From: Strigamia acuminata
Taxonomy: Eukaryota; Arthropoda; Chilopoda; Geophilomorpha; Linotaeniidae
Length of the DNA stretch: 64,000 bases
Assembly: GCA_949358305.1 (NCBI GenBank)
Contig: OX442324.1
Location: 1,539,501-1,603,500, forward strand
Direction: 5' to 3'
Shown: one piece after another, positions 1-11,378 of the stretch
Layout of the letters: each line of letters begins with the position of its first letter
Numbering within the stretch: position 1 is the first letter of the stretch
The notes under the pieces: generated by a model
What the model saw: the letters and a program-made list of their open reading frames with translations, nothing else
Databases searched by the model: none
What the model was told of the DNA's origin: nothing
Made by a program: the position numbers and the translations under genes

Positions 1-2
1 CA

Positions 3-486
3 GAAATTTCTAGTAAAGAAATTTTAGAATTAATCCACATGGATATGTGGGGGCCTCAACCATTTAAATCTTTGGGTGGGGCCAGCTATTATCTAATAAT
101 CGTGGACGATTATTCACGTTTCATGTGGATAGAGATTATGAAGAACAAGGGGGATGTATTTGAGCGCTTTAAACAGTGGCAAGCTGGAGTTGAGCGCGCT
201 ACTGGGAAAAAGGTCAAATGCATTAAGACAGACAACGGCGGGGAGTTTCTTTCTAAAAAAATGGGACGATTATGCAACGACCATTGGGTTGAAATGTATT
301 AGAACAAATAGATACTCGCCCGAAATGAATTCCGTGGCTGAGAGAGCCAATAGAACAATTGTTGGGGGAATTAGAGCTATGCTTTTCGAAAACAATTTTC
401 CACAGGGTTTATGGGCAGAACTAGTCGTGACTGTTGTCTATCTTAAAAATAGGTTCCCACATGCTAGTTTGGGTGGGAAAACCCCT
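3..486 (+). pseudogene. Copia integrase core fragment, frameshifted (element D)
   Basis: The reading frame is open from the window edge and encodes part of a Ty1/copia integrase catalytic core. It has the MDMWGP motif (first catalytic Asp, near 41), TDNGGEF (second Asp, near 229-249) and the AERANRT block with the catalytic Glu (near 340). It closely resembles the integrase of copia A in this window. The frame shifts by one base in an A7 run at 255-261: the upstream part reads in one frame and the downstream part in another. Homology stops just after the GKTP block near 486, where the antisense gag-protease ORF begins. This is a dead fragment. The sequence upstream of the window is unknown. 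Confidence 0.85.
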
Positions 487-1597
487 GCACAAAATACACA
501 TTCATTAAGTCCACATGGTTGTGGATTCCATTTGCAACTGTGCTAATACACACAGCACCACAGCCAGTAATGCTAGCCGTGCCCTGACCCAATTGCAATT
601 TTGTAGGAGGTAATGACTTGAAAGTCTGAAAATATTCTAATTTCCCGCATACGTGATCCGACGCACCGGAATCCACAAACCATGCGTCCTCATCACAAAC
701 ATTATCATTTAATTTGGACACATTTTCCCTCAAAAATGATGCGTAGAATGCCCCACGCAGTCCTCTGCCTCGTTGGGACTGTCCACGTCCTTTTCCACGC
801 CCACGAGTGTTGTCCTGTTGCTTTGTATTTGGCATTTCACAATTCCGGGCAATATGTCCTTTCTCGTGGCAATTGTAACACATAATATTGGACAAGTTAT
901 TCTTACCTCCTTTGTTGTCTTGCTTTCTCTGTCCTTGTGGATTGTTAGAAGCACTGACACTGAGCGCACTCGATTCCGTCGTCGACGCACTAATTCCTGT
1001 CGTGTATCTGCGTCGTGCGCTCTCTGCTAGCAGTGCAGCCGACACCTTGTCAAACGTGAAATCACCGTCGCTCCATTGATAAATGGCTTGTACTTGATGC
1101 TCATAATCCTTACGGATTCTATTTATTAAAGTATAAGCTTTCACCTTATCGTTGGGCTCCTGCTTTATTGATTTCAACTCGTCCGCTGCTAATTCTACAC
1201 GTGTGATGAACGTATCGACTTCTTCTTTGTCCCCGCAACAAATTGTGTAAAAATCCTCGAGAATCTTTGCATTTCTCGCGACTGACGTGGGTTCATGAAG
1301 CTTTTTGAGGTAATCCCACACCTCTTTCGATGTATCCAGCTTTAACAGCGACGGTTTCAGTCTTGTTGCGACGCTGTTGCATAAAATTCCACGTGCGCGA
1401 GCTTTCCGCTTCTCGTATTTTGCCAAATCCGTCGCCGAGGCTCCCGCCTCTGGTGCCTTAAGCGTTCCGTCGTGGAATCCCCACAAATTAAGCTCCTGTA
1501 GTAGCAACTGTACGTCCACTTTCCACGTTTCGTAATTCATCTTATCCAACGGCGCAATTCTCGCTGCCGCCGACACCGTGCTTCCTTTCGACGCCAT
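464..1597 (-). pseudogene. Copia gag-protease fragment (element D)
   Basis: An ATG-started 377-codon frame encodes the N-terminal half of a copia polyprotein. A Gag domain resembling that of element A comes first (residues about 10-210), then a CCHC zinc knuckle (CYNCHEKGHIARNC, about residue 240), an RG-rich stretch, and an aspartic protease with the DSGASDH active site (about residue 310). Protease similarity runs to VYFVQGF near 480-490. The frame then crosses into unrelated antisense of the integrase fragment and stops. A full copia polyprotein is about four times longer, so integrase, RT and RNase H are missing from this strand. The start lies just downstream of a primer-binding site and LTR end, which supports the ATG at 1597. 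Confidence 0.85.
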
Positions 1598-1645
1598 TTT
1601 CCCGCTGTATCAACGCTAATTGCCGTCGATATCGGGTTTTAGCAG

Positions 1646-1663
1646 AACCATCCTCTGCTACCA
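1646..1663 (-). other. Primer-binding site, initiator tRNA-Met (element D)
   Basis: On the minus strand 18 nt starting TGGTAGCAGAGG are complementary to the 3' end, including CCA, of eukaryotic initiator tRNA-Met. The match ends at tRNA position 59, just before the methylated A58, which is the ordinary stopping point of reverse transcription. The site abuts the LTR without a spacer. Confidence 0.85.
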
Positions 1664-2336
1664 TGTAGGACACTCGCCAAAACTAATCAAAACGCAGTGG
1701 AAATAATCATATACCCGATAAAAGAATGTCCTATCCAATATATCGTCAAACGTCGGGCGGCGTGTCGTTAGGCTTTCCGACGCTGCTCGTACTCGATGGC
1801 GTTTACGTTGTCGTAACGTTCGCTTCTTGCGACGTATGTAATTCAAAATGAACAACGGAAATAATTAAATAATGTGCGAATAAATGTACTCACATGTGAT
1901 AATGTTTAATTATCACATAATAGTCCAGTTGGAAACCAAGTTCAAGTTCCACACTAAATGTTGTTTCCAAATGTAGTGAAGTCTGTGTTTTAAAAGTTCC
2001 TAAAACAGTCTGTTCTGTATGCCTGGAAAATAGGTGAAGTTCATCTGATGTAAGCCTATTTTCATGAATAGCTAATTAGGTGTTTGGAATGAAAAAAACA
2101 CACAGTTGTTGGTGAAAACTTAAAACAGAATGAATGACTTTTATTCATGTGACGTAATAAATCTTATACATAGAACAAATCGTTTAACAAAATGAAATTG
2201 AATAAATAAAGATGCAATCTCTACAATTGATGATGTCATTGCTGTGACATCATCACTTCAGACTAATGCGTTACGAAAACGTTAACACAAAGCGTGTGGC
2301 GCCCTCGCATCGCAAACAAACAACAACACTCTAACA
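1664..2336 (-). repeat. Probable 5' LTR of element D
   Basis: The inner border at 1664 is fixed by the adjacent primer-binding site (the LTR ends ...CCTACA on the minus strand). The outer border is inferred from a TGTTAGAG start at 2336 on the minus strand. That strand contains TATA-like and AATAAA motifs. There is no second LTR in the window, so the outer border and the target-site duplication cannot be checked. Confidence 0.5.
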
Positions 2337-3288
2337 TATCGTATCAAATTAATCGAAATTCAATCAGTTCATACACATAACACTCATAATGTATCAATCC
2401 AATTACACATTCACATGCGTTTTAAACATTACATATATTTCGACTAAAATTACAATAAATTTCAGCATTTATACATTGTTATATATTTCAACAAACTCAT
2501 ATTAACATGTCACAATTATCGCAATACATAACACTATCGACTGTCGTGACTGTCCCCGCCCCATTAATATTTATATAACAATAAATTGTTATATTACACT
2601 AATCACTTTATATTTATTTGATTTGGGAATATTCTACAAGAATATTCCTTTCAATACGAAGGACTCTTCGTATTATTTAGATATTCGAGCTGCGGACCAA
2701 ATACGACTCCGTAGCGTTATTGTGACGATGCCGCAAGTCAGCCGTATCCCTCTGGCTTCGCCCGGATCCTCAACCAGTTGATGCCGCCCGTTTACACGCG
2801 TCAAGAACCCAACTTTGTTATTATTCAGTAATAAATATGTTATGTCACACTAAAACTGTAAGTTATTTTCTGCTCGATTAGTTATTTATGACACACGAAA
2901 TTCCATAGCTTATCTCGGTTAGGTTGTTGTTAGTCTTAATAACGTCTTGTTTAAACCGATATCTCTCTCTTAACTGGCTAATAAATCAGCCAAAAGTAGA
3001 ATCGTCACAAAGCGTCTGCCATCTTTTATTACGAAAAGTAATGTAAAACTTAAAACCTGATTTGAGGCTAATTAGCTCTCGAACCCAGAATACAACAATC
3101 AGATAGAATAAATCATCAACACTATATAATGATTTATTCTTTACAATACTGGCATGATTAAGAGATAATTTAAACTAAATAATATGATAACACAGGCTCT
3201 TTAGAGCAGACGACAGAATGTGTGTCGCCATGAGATAACTGTCGATTGCGGTACGGCACAAGCGTTTGGGTTAATATTTGTGAATATT
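2337..3288. other. AT-rich DNA without recognisable gene
   Basis: No long ORF, RNA gene or known repeat is recognised. A more GC-rich patch lies at about 2680-2810. It probably represents old repeat or host intergenic sequence. Confidence 0.4.
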
Positions 3289-3568
3289 TTTTTATACAAA
3301 TCTGTAGTAGTTTTTTATACAAATCTGTAGTAGTTTTTTTATACAAATCTGTAGTAGTTTTTTATACAAATCTGTAGTAGTTTTTTATACAAATCTGTAG
3401 TAGTTTTTTATACAAATCTGTAGTAGTTTTTTATACAAATCTGTAGTAGTTTTTTATACAAATCTGTAGTAGTTTTTTATACAAATCTGTAGTAGTTTTT
3501 TACACAAATCTGTAGTAGTTTTTAATACAAATCTGTAGTAGTTTTTTATACAAATCTGTGATGATTTT
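3289..3568. repeat. 23-bp minisatellite, about 12 units
   Basis: The unit is T5-7 followed by ATACAAATCTGTAGTAG. About twelve copies run in tandem. The first ten are almost identical apart from T-run length; the last units carry substitutions (TACACAAA, TAATACAA, GTGATGAT). Confidence 0.95.
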
Positions 3569-3667
3569 AAAAATATGACAAATTTTGTCTTTTTTAACCC
3601 AAAAAACTAAAAAAAAAAATTAAAAATTTATTTTTTAACACATTAAATTTTTTAAAACATTTTTATA

Positions 3668-3753
3668 GGCCACATTAACCTTCTACGAAACTGAATTTGT
3701 CATTTCAGACGCTGAATGGTGTCATTTCAGCTAAAAAAAAACGAGGTGGCCAA
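3668..3753. mobile_element. Left half of a small TIR (MITE-like) element split by B1
   Basis: The left end GGCCACATTAACCTTC (3668-3683) is the inverted repeat, 15 of 16 positions, of the sequence ending at 20203. Removing B1 and one copy of its CCAA duplication would leave an element of about 116-120 bp. No target duplication of its own was found. A third copy of the terminal motif lies at 20359-20371. Confidence 0.5.
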
Positions 3754-4393
3754 TATGACGGTTTACAATGGCTATAAATGCCTATTTTCTATCAAGAAAG
3801 CGCTGTTGCGCCAATATGATGGTATTTTTACAATATTCTGTGTAAAACTGATAAATGTCTAGAATAAAGTCATTTATGATGTTTCAAATACAAAGATGTT
3901 CGTTTATTAAGAATAAACACTAATTTCCACATGATACTAAAGTATCACGGCATAATTACGAAGATTCGTCTGCTAAAACCCGCATTTGTCAATGCTCCAT
4001 ATTGCCACTAGATGGCGCGATCGCAATTAGCGATAAATTCGAATACGAACTTGAAAACCTCATGATTAAATATAAACGTATATTTAATCAAGTGAATAAA
4101 TTGTGTTAAATATTAATATAAATATATATTAAGTATCTGACATTGTTAAATACAATGTAACTTCCATTTCTGCGGGACAGAATGTTTAGCGATCAATCGG
4201 TCAACCGATCAATCTGATTGGTGGAACCCATTTCCGGTCCTGGGTATCCAGTTCCGGTTGTAACAAGGATTAGCATAATTTGCATAAATGCTCCTCCGTA
4301 TCCACTTCCGGTGATACGGGATTGGAGGGATTCGTGGAACCCATGTTCCAATTGGATGACTGGATTAATCCTTAAATCCAGTCAGGTTATATA

Positions 4394-4870
4394 TGTTGGG
4401 TTGCAAACCCATTTTGAAGTGCTTAAATATTTGTTCCTGTGTTACGTGATTTATTGGTTACACAATTTCCGAGTATGTGTAACAAGTGTGTTGTAAATTA
4501 ATGTCCCGATCCAGTGTTCAACCGATAACGATTTTTATCAATGCTTGTTATGTACCGCGGTTGAATATTCTCTTCTTTACAGCACACGTCCCTGATGTCG
4601 TCTGCTTGAAAAAGCGATTTGTGTTTTATCCTTTTTCCTTGGTTTATCGATTATTAATGTCGGTGTTTTTACTTGCGATTGTAAAGGACAAATCATTGGA
4701 AACTTGACAATGATTTATCCTACGTTGTTTGAGAAGGCAAATAGCCTCTAACCGTGTATCACCAGATATTCTCACGAATTAAAGATGGCGCACGCATGTC
4801 GGTTTCGCGCACCGTTTCAACTGATGTTTCTTTTGATTTCGTTTGCAGAATTGCCGGGAATAACCTCACA
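4394..4870 (+). repeat. 5' LTR of copia A
   Basis: 477 bp from TGTTGGG to CCTCACA. No difference from 10902-11378 was seen on reading both copies. Confidence 0.95.
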
Positions 4871-4872
4871 AG

Positions 4873-4884
4873 TGGTAGCAGAGG
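4873..4884 (+). other. Primer-binding site of copia A
   Basis: TGGTAGCAGAGG matches the last 12 nt of initiator tRNA-Met and follows the LTR after a 2-bp spacer. The match is shorter than in elements C and D. Confidence 0.8.
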
Positions 4885-6056
4885 CTGTGCGACGATAAGG
4901 CCAGCAGTTTTTGGGAGTTTTCCGGAACATTTCGAGACGAAACGAGTGCAGGACGTCGGCCGAGGTCGTTGCAGACACGAATCGCCGGCGACGTGCGAAA
5001 TAACTTCGCCAACTTTTTCAAATCGTCGGGATTGTGTGTGCGGACAGTACAACGGACTATTACGACAGTAAGCAGTGTCGAAATATTTATTTTCAGTGCG
5101 AAATAAGCACTTTTCCACGCCGTTACGAAGCAAATTTTCTTCGGCGGCCATTTTGGATTCGGCAGTGCGGCCGACGTAGCAACGACGTGTTTTCGGGCCG
5201 ATACACGCCTAGACGCCAGTTTTTTGCCGAGACGACGATTATTCTCGCCGAAACAACGAGAATCAACGTCGATACGACGCATTTTCGCCCCGAATCAGGC
5301 GAAAATTACCGAAAACGATCGGAAATCAGCAGTGGATCGCCGGTGGAGAACAAATCCTCACCAGCGGCCATTTTTGTTTGGATTTTCATCGCCGTCGACG
5401 GTGGAAACCAATTTCGAGTGTCTCTGTACGCATAAGTCTGCGTACACGACAATATTTGACCGGAAAAGCCGTGTTTTGCACCCCGGAGTGCTACACGAAG
5501 GCGCGGACGGGCGCGACGACGATTTTGGATCGTTTTTCCCCGCTTTGCACGGACGTGTGCGAGCGGTAGCGCGTCAGCCCCATTTCCGCGCACCGATAAC
5601 GTCTAAACAACGTTCTACGCTGGACGGAAGCGATTGCGACGATCGGATCCCGCAATCCGCCCATCTTAACAACGCAAAAGTGTATTTATCATTTTGTCGT
5701 GAAACTCTGTTACATTTAAGTTTTTGTTCGGGTTTCCCTCTTAGTATCGGTGCCACCCTACGTCCAGTCGGGCACGTGGCACTGTATTCTTGTCTGGGCT
5801 TGTTCACGGCCACCCAACCGATCCCGCGACCCCAGGTGGTCGGACGGAAGAGTTGGGGAACGACCAGTCAAGGTTTGCTCGCCGCTCTTATAGCGGTTTG
5901 CCCACGGGTGGAATTGTTTTTTCGCCTTCATTTTTGGTGGGTGACAAGTGTGCACTGTGTGATTTGTTTTGAGTGAAGTGTTTTTGTGCGGAATAATTTC
6001 CGAATTTAGTGATTTTTCGTGCATCCTTCATTATTATTGTGCATTGTGTCGTCGTG
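4885..6056 (+). other. Long untranslated leader of copia A
   Basis: About 1.17 kb separates the primer site from the gag start. It is rich in CG dinucleotides. A 250-codon frame at 5224-5976 exists but has no recognisable domain. A short block around CACCCCGGAGTGC (5477) is shared with the leader of copia C, which fits the two families being related. Confidence 0.6.
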
Positions 6057-9000
6057 ATGTCAAAACACGACGACTATAAGGATATTAAGAAACTCGACGG
6101 TACGAACTATGCTACGTGGTCGGTGCAGGTTCAGCTGCTCCTCAAATACAACGGTGTTTGGGGTCACGTGGATGGCACGGAGAAACAACCGCCTGACACC
6201 GCCACAGCCAAGGAGAAAAGAGACTTCAAAGTCCGGGAGGACAAAGCCATGTCAACCCTTTGCATGAGCTGCGCGGAACCTCAGCAAGTTATTGCCGTCT
6301 CTTGTCCCACTGCTGCAAAAGTCTGGGAAGCGTTAAAAAACGCTTATCAACCGACGACGAGGGCACGCCGCGCTCGACTGCGCCGTGACTTTTTGAACAT
6401 GAAAATGTTAGAAGGCGAGGAAATGCTCGTTTTCACGGGGCGAGTCGATCGGAAGGTCACGGAATTAAAAGACGTGAAAATCGACGTCTCCGACGAGTTC
6501 CACGCTTTCCAGTATTTGGACCACTTACCCCCACAATATGAGAACATTAAACAGACAGCGTATCATTGGGAAGATGCTGACTTCACGGCTAAAAACGTGA
6601 AAGAGAGGTTGCTTGGCGAATACAATCGCCTTTACGAATCAAGCAACGAATTCGGTGTCCTAACTCAACAAATGGACAATACTGCATTATTTGCCAAGCA
6701 AAAATGGAAACCACGTGGGAAACCTTCAACAGCTACTGGGCCCTCACGGGGCACTTGTTTTAATTGTGGAGGGACGGGTCACTTCGCTAGAGAGTGCCCG
6801 TCGCCTCCAAAACAGCAAGGAGCTTTTGGGACTTTTCCTGCCGCTGCTGGTTCGCCGGCCCAATTAAATCGAGGAAGTGGACGTGGCAGGGGCCGTGGAA
6901 AAGGGCAACAGAGAGCAAATCTCACACAGCTGGACCCGTATGCGGATGAGCCCCACACTTTATACTCGGCAGTATTGGAGGAAAAACCTGCACAGCCATT
7001 ATCCCTTGTGTCGCACGGCAATTGTGATTCTCAATGGTACGTGGACACAGGGGCGACCGACCATTTCTCTTTCAACCGGAGTTGGTTCTCGGACTTTAGA
7101 CCGCTGTCTAACTTCAGCGTACAACAAGGTGAAGGCAAATCGAAAATCGAAGGAGTCGGCAATGTTGTCATCACCACGCTTTATGGAACCCGACATAGGG
7201 ACATTACTTTGAAGAATGTTTTCTTCGCACCCAATTTTCGGAAGAATCTCATCTCACTTGGACGCACCGATGAGGCTGGGATGTGCACATTTGTCAAAAA
7301 TGGGGAAATGTTTATTTATAAAGATAAGATCGAGGAACCATCGATTACGGCAGTTCGAACTTCGAATAGATTGTATAAAGTTAACTGTCGTATCGAGGTT
7401 GGGAATGTAAACACAGCTGCATTAACTGCGCAACAGAATGCGGCTGCTGTCCTCGACTTGATCAAATCATCTGTAAAGGATGAAAGATTTGTGCAACCGT
7501 TACTAACCATTTTAGACTATAAGAACGCATTACTAAAAAGTTTGAGTAAGTCGGATAAAGGGACGTCCGCAGCTAATTTGAGTGCGCAAGTGAGCGAGAA
7601 AACGTCAGCGCCTGCGGCGATTAATTTGCCGAAAGCGGGGAATGAGGTTCAGACACCTCCTGTGAATATTCCCCAAGCTAATGCGACAGCGAAAGCTAAC
7701 GGCGGAAACGCCGATGATGTGAAAGTTAGAAACCAGGAGCGGCCCCAAACCATGGACACATGGCATTCGAGGATGGGCCATCTCAATGCTAAAGGCATTT
7801 CAAAATTAGAAAAGTCTGATGACGTATTTGGAATTAACCTGTCCACTAAGGAATTGTCTACCTGTGACGCATGTGCAACCGCCAAAAGCACGAGAGCAAG
7901 CTTTCCCCCTATAGTTGCGATTTCAACCAAAGGGATTTTAGACATTGTACACATGGATGTCTGGGGGAAATCACAGGGTCCTTCCTTAGGTGGGGCTAAT
8001 TACTATTTTATTCTCGTGGACGACTATTCACGGTATATGTGGATAATTATGATGAAAACCAAAGGGGAGGTTTTGGGTCATTTCAAACGATGGCTAACTG
8101 AAGTGGAAAGAACGACTTCTAAGAAAGTCAAATGTATTAAGACTGATAATGGCGGGGAATTTATTTCTCGGGATTGGGACACTTACGCTTCCAAGATAGG
8201 ATTAAAATGCATTCGAACAAATGCATATTCTCCGGAAATGAATTCCGTGGCTGAAAGGGCCAACCGTACAATTATTAGCGGGGTGAGGGCTTTGATGCTC
8301 GAGAACAGTTTCCCCTATCCCCTTTGGGCTGAATTGGCGACTTCCATCGTCTACTTAAAGAATAGGTTTCCTCACCAGGGGATTGAAGGCAAAACACCTT
8401 ACTCGATATTTTTCAATAAGAAACTATCTTTACGACACATTAAATGCATTGGGTCGAAGACTTTTGTTCATGTTCCATCCCAGACTCGCAAAAGCAAATT
8501 GGAGGGTAGGGCATGGGCAGGAGCATTGGTTGGCTATGCCATCTCCACTAGGGGCTATAGGATCTGGGACCCTAAAACAAATCAAGTTTTTGCGTCAAAA
8601 CACGTGCGGATCTTCGAGGACTCGTATTGGTACGAGATTGGGAAGAGATTACAGACTCCAGTTCGACAACCTCAAGGGGGATCCGAAGAATTTAAGAGTT
8701 TTGGCTACTCTTCCTCCGACACCGAGGAAGATGACGATGATTCCGTTGTCCCTGTTGGACAACCACCACCCTTTATGCCACCTCCTATCCCACCGCACAT
8801 TCCGCCCCCTATTCCACCTAGAACCCCAGGACCTGCTTTGAGACCAAATGTGCAGCGGACAATTGAGTTGCCTGCAATTGGAGTTGATCCTATTGGGGAT
8901 GATGAGGAAATTGGTGGGGCGCAGGGTATTGATGGAGATAATCCAGTTGAAGAAATTGGTGGGGCGAAGGGGGATGATGAAAATTTCTTAAACGTTTATC

Positions 9001-10883
9001 CTGACGACGATGAGGATCCAGATCTGGCACCCCCTCCTGGGGTACAAACTCGTCGTGGTTCGGGTAAAAAGGGAAAGGTGAAAGAGAAAGAAACCCCAGA
9101 CCCAATGTTATTGCCGCTGGATATGACGAAATGGAGAAGAATCCAGTCTGTCCGGAAAGCCGGCGCAACGGCTGGAAAAGTTGACGTTGTTTATTTCTCG
9201 CCCAATGACGACAAACTTAGAAGTCGAACTGATGTTGCACGGTGGTGCGATGGAGAAGGTTACGCATACGATCCGAACCTTTTCGACTTCAAAACGTTAG
9301 AAGGGGAGGAACCCTTACCTTTTGCGGGGTTTTGTGCAATTGAGCCCGACACCTACGAGGAGGCGATCGAGGGCATTAACAAACCCTACTGGGAAGGGGC
9401 GATGAAGGACGAGATTGACATTTTTGATGAACGAGAAATCTATCGTGAAATTGACAAGCCTAAAGACGTACAGCTTTTGGGGACAAAATGGATATATAAG
9501 ATGAAACGCGATCACACCGGAGCAATTCAACGCTACCGGGCCCGATTGGTGGCCCAAGGGTTTAAACAGAGGCCTGGAATTGACTTTACGGAGGTATTTT
9601 CCCCCGTTGTCAATTTCGTCCTCGTTATCGTGTTCTTCTGCACTCTGGTAGTGCTTGAGGGCTGGCGTGACGTGCACATCGATATTAAGGCCGCCTACCT
9701 CTATGGCGACCTCGATACAGTGCAATATTGTGAAGTCCCCAAGGGTTACAGGACAGCGAAAAACCGACATAAGTGTTGGATGCTGCTGAAGGCCTTATAT
9801 GGCCTTCATCAGAGCGGACGAATGTGGTACCAAGCGCTCCACGATTGTCTGCTCCAATTGGGATTTGAGCCAATGCTAGGACTGAACTGTGTCTATTCTC
9901 TGGACAACGAAGCAGTAATCATTTTCTACGTCGACGATATCGTACTCTTTTCAAGAGACGATTACGTCGAAAAATGCGTCCTGAAATGGATTCGCGGTTT
10001 CTTCGACATTGTTGATTTGGGTCCGGTGACCCTATTGTTGGGCATCGAATTCGACAGATCCGGGGGGCGAATCCGTATTCACCAGAGAAAGTACATAGAA
10101 AAGCTGTGTAAGATGTATGGAGTGGATCCGTGTCACCGTGTGCGAGTGCCAGTGACCCCTGGCACAATGATCCAGCAAGTTAAAGAGGGTGAACGGGTGA
10201 ACACGGTATTTCCGTACAGGAACTTGGTCGGGAGTCTCCTTTTTATTGCGAGCAGGACTAGGCCTGATATCCTCTTTTCGGTTATAGTCCTCTCGCAATA
10301 CAATGAAAAACATTCGGCGCGTCATGTTGGAATGCTGATGCAGGTATTGCGATATTTAGGGAACACACCAAACTATGCCATCGATTTATCGAATTGTAGG
10401 AATGATTCCCTTACTGTCTACACTGACGCGTCTTTCGCCCTAGACCAAGACAAGAGAAGAAGCTTTGGGGGCCATATAGTGTACCTAGGGGGGGTTCCAA
10501 TCTCATGGAACTGCCATAAGCAGACAATGACCTCCCTGTCGATCATGGAGAGTGAATTTCTGGCCGTGGTCGATGGGGTGAAGGATATTATATGGCTTCA
10601 CCGACTGTACGACGCAGACATTATGTTTTGTGTCGAACGCGCAACCCCGTGCGTATATGCCGACAGTATGCCGGCGATTCAGTATACGAAAAATAGAATA
10701 GAAAACCGCGCTAATAAACATATAGATGTCAAACTGCATTTCGTCCGTGACTGGTTCGAAAAAGGAACGTTTTCTATTAGACACATTGCCGGGGTTCTGA
10801 ACGTGGCAGATATTTTAACCAAATGGTTAGCGAAACCAAGGTTAAATACTCTTTGCGAACACATTTTTGTTATGGACAAATAG
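6057..10883 (+). CDS. Copia A gag-pol polyprotein
   Basis: A single 1608-codon frame holds all copia domains in order. Gag comes first (about residues 5-200), then a CCHC knuckle (CFNCGGTGHFAREC, about 235), protease with DTGATDH (about 330), and the integrase HHCC zinc-binding block (about 570-620). The integrase core follows with Asp in MDVWG (about 631), Asp in TDNGGEF (about 695) and Glu in AERANRT (about 732). A proline-rich acidic linker (about 890-990), RT with YVDDIVLF (about 1290) and RNase H with TDAS (about 1455) complete it. All catalytic residues checked are present and there is no frameshift or stop. I chose ATG 6057 because the frame upstream has no ATG. Gag and Pol are in one frame, as in most copia elements. 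Confidence 0.95.
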   Translation: MSKHDDYKDIKKLDGTNYATWSVQVQLLLKYNGVWGHVDGTEKQPPDTATAKEKRDFKVREDKAMSTLCMSCAEPQQVIAVSCPTAAKVWEALKNAYQPTTRARRARLRRDFLNMKMLEGEEMLVFTGRVDRKVTELKDVKIDVSDEFHAFQYLDHLPPQYENIKQTAYHWEDADFTAKNVKERLLGEYNRLYESSNEFGVLTQQMDNTALFAKQKWKPRGKPSTATGPSRGTCFNCGGTGHFARECPSPPKQQGAFGTFPAAAGSPAQLNRGSGRGRGRGKGQQRANLTQLDPYADEPHTLYSAVLEEKPAQPLSLVSHGNCDSQWYVDTGATDHFSFNRSWFSDFRPLSNFSVQQGEGKSKIEGVGNVVITTLYGTRHRDITLKNVFFAPNFRKNLISLGRTDEAGMCTFVKNGEMFIYKDKIEEPSITAVRTSNRLYKVNCRIEVGNVNTAALTAQQNAAAVLDLIKSSVKDERFVQPLLTILDYKNALLKSLSKSDKGTSAANLSAQVSEKTSAPAAINLPKAGNEVQTPPVNIPQANATAKANGGNADDVKVRNQERPQTMDTWHSRMGHLNAKGISKLEKSDDVFGINLSTKELSTCDACATAKSTRASFPPIVAISTKGILDIVHMDVWGKSQGPSLGGANYYFILVDDYSRYMWIIMMKTKGEVLGHFKRWLTEVERTTSKKVKCIKTDNGGEFISRDWDTYASKIGLKCIRTNAYSPEMNSVAERANRTIISGVRALMLENSFPYPLWAELATSIVYLKNRFPHQGIEGKTPYSIFFNKKLSLRHIKCIGSKTFVHVPSQTRKSKLEGRAWAGALVGYAISTRGYRIWDPKTNQVFASKHVRIFEDSYWYEIGKRLQTPVRQPQGGSEEFKSFGYSSSDTEEDDDDSVVPVGQPPPFMPPPIPPHIPPPIPPRTPGPALRPNVQRTIELPAIGVDPIGDDEEIGGAQGIDGDNPVEEIGGAKGDDENFLNVYPDDDEDPDLAPPPGVQTRRGSGKKGKVKEKETPDPMLLPLDMTKWRRIQSVRKAGATAGKVDVVYFSPNDDKLRSRTDVARWCDGEGYAYDPNLFDFKTLEGEEPLPFAGFCAIEPDTYEEAIEGINKPYWEGAMKDEIDIFDEREIYREIDKPKDVQLLGTKWIYKMKRDHTGAIQRYRARLVAQGFKQRPGIDFTEVFSPVVNFVLVIVFFCTLVVLEGWRDVHIDIKAAYLYGDLDTVQYCEVPKGYRTAKNRHKCWMLLKALYGLHQSGRMWYQALHDCLLQLGFEPMLGLNCVYSLDNEAVIIFYVDDIVLFSRDDYVEKCVLKWIRGFFDIVDLGPVTLLLGIEFDRSGGRIRIHQRKYIEKLCKMYGVDPCHRVRVPVTPGTMIQQVKEGERVNTVFPYRNLVGSLLFIASRTRPDILFSVIVLSQYNEKHSARHVGMLMQVLRYLGNTPNYAIDLSNCRNDSLTVYTDASFALDQDKRRSFGGHIVYLGGVPISWNCHKQTMTSLSIMESEFLAVVDGVKDIIWLHRLYDADIMFCVERATPCVYADSMPAIQYTKNRIENRANKHIDVKLHFVRDWFEKGTFSIRHIAGVLNVADILTKWLAKPRLNTLCEHIFVMDK

Positions 10884-10890
10884 TTTAAGC

Positions 10891-10901
10891 AAAGGGGGAT
10901 T
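10891..10901 (+). other. Polypurine tract of copia A
   Basis: AAAGGGGGATT lies directly before the 3' LTR and would prime plus-strand DNA synthesis. Confidence 0.85.
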
Positions 10902-11378
10902 TGTTGGGTTGCAAACCCATTTTGAAGTGCTTAAATATTTGTTCCTGTGTTACGTGATTTATTGGTTACACAATTTCCGAGTATGTGTAACAAGTGTGTT
11001 GTAAATTAATGTCCCGATCCAGTGTTCAACCGATAACGATTTTTATCAATGCTTGTTATGTACCGCGGTTGAATATTCTCTTCTTTACAGCACACGTCCC
11101 TGATGTCGTCTGCTTGAAAAAGCGATTTGTGTTTTATCCTTTTTCCTTGGTTTATCGATTATTAATGTCGGTGTTTTTACTTGCGATTGTAAAGGACAAA
11201 TCATTGGAAACTTGACAATGATTTATCCTACGTTGTTTGAGAAGGCAAATAGCCTCTAACCGTGTATCACCAGATATTCTCACGAATTAAAGATGGCGCA
11301 CGCATGTCGGTTTCGCGCACCGTTTCAACTGATGTTTCTTTTGATTTCGTTTGCAGAATTGCCGGGAATAACCTCACA
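10902..11378 (+). repeat. 3' LTR of copia A
   Basis: 477 bp, TGTTGGG to CCTCACA, followed by the ATATA duplication and the rest of the B1 LTR. Confidence 0.95.

Larger units (their letters stand above)
4394..11378 (+). mobile_element. Copia A: intact Ty1/copia retrotransposon
   Basis: This 6985-bp element has two 477-bp LTRs that look identical by eye, an initiator tRNA-Met primer site, one uninterrupted gag-pol frame and a polypurine tract. The 5-bp target duplication ATATA is at 4389-4393 and 11379-11383. The intact target is visible in the other B LTR copies. All parts needed for autonomous movement are present and the LTR identity points to a recent insertion. Confidence 0.95.

Noticed and set aside
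3289-3568. CRISPR-like array
   Set aside because: Units are contiguous with no unique spacers; this is a minisatellite in a eukaryotic context.
5224-5976. A 250-codon ORF in the copia A leader
   Set aside because: Lies before gag in GC-rich leader sequence, overlaps several other open frames and has no domain.
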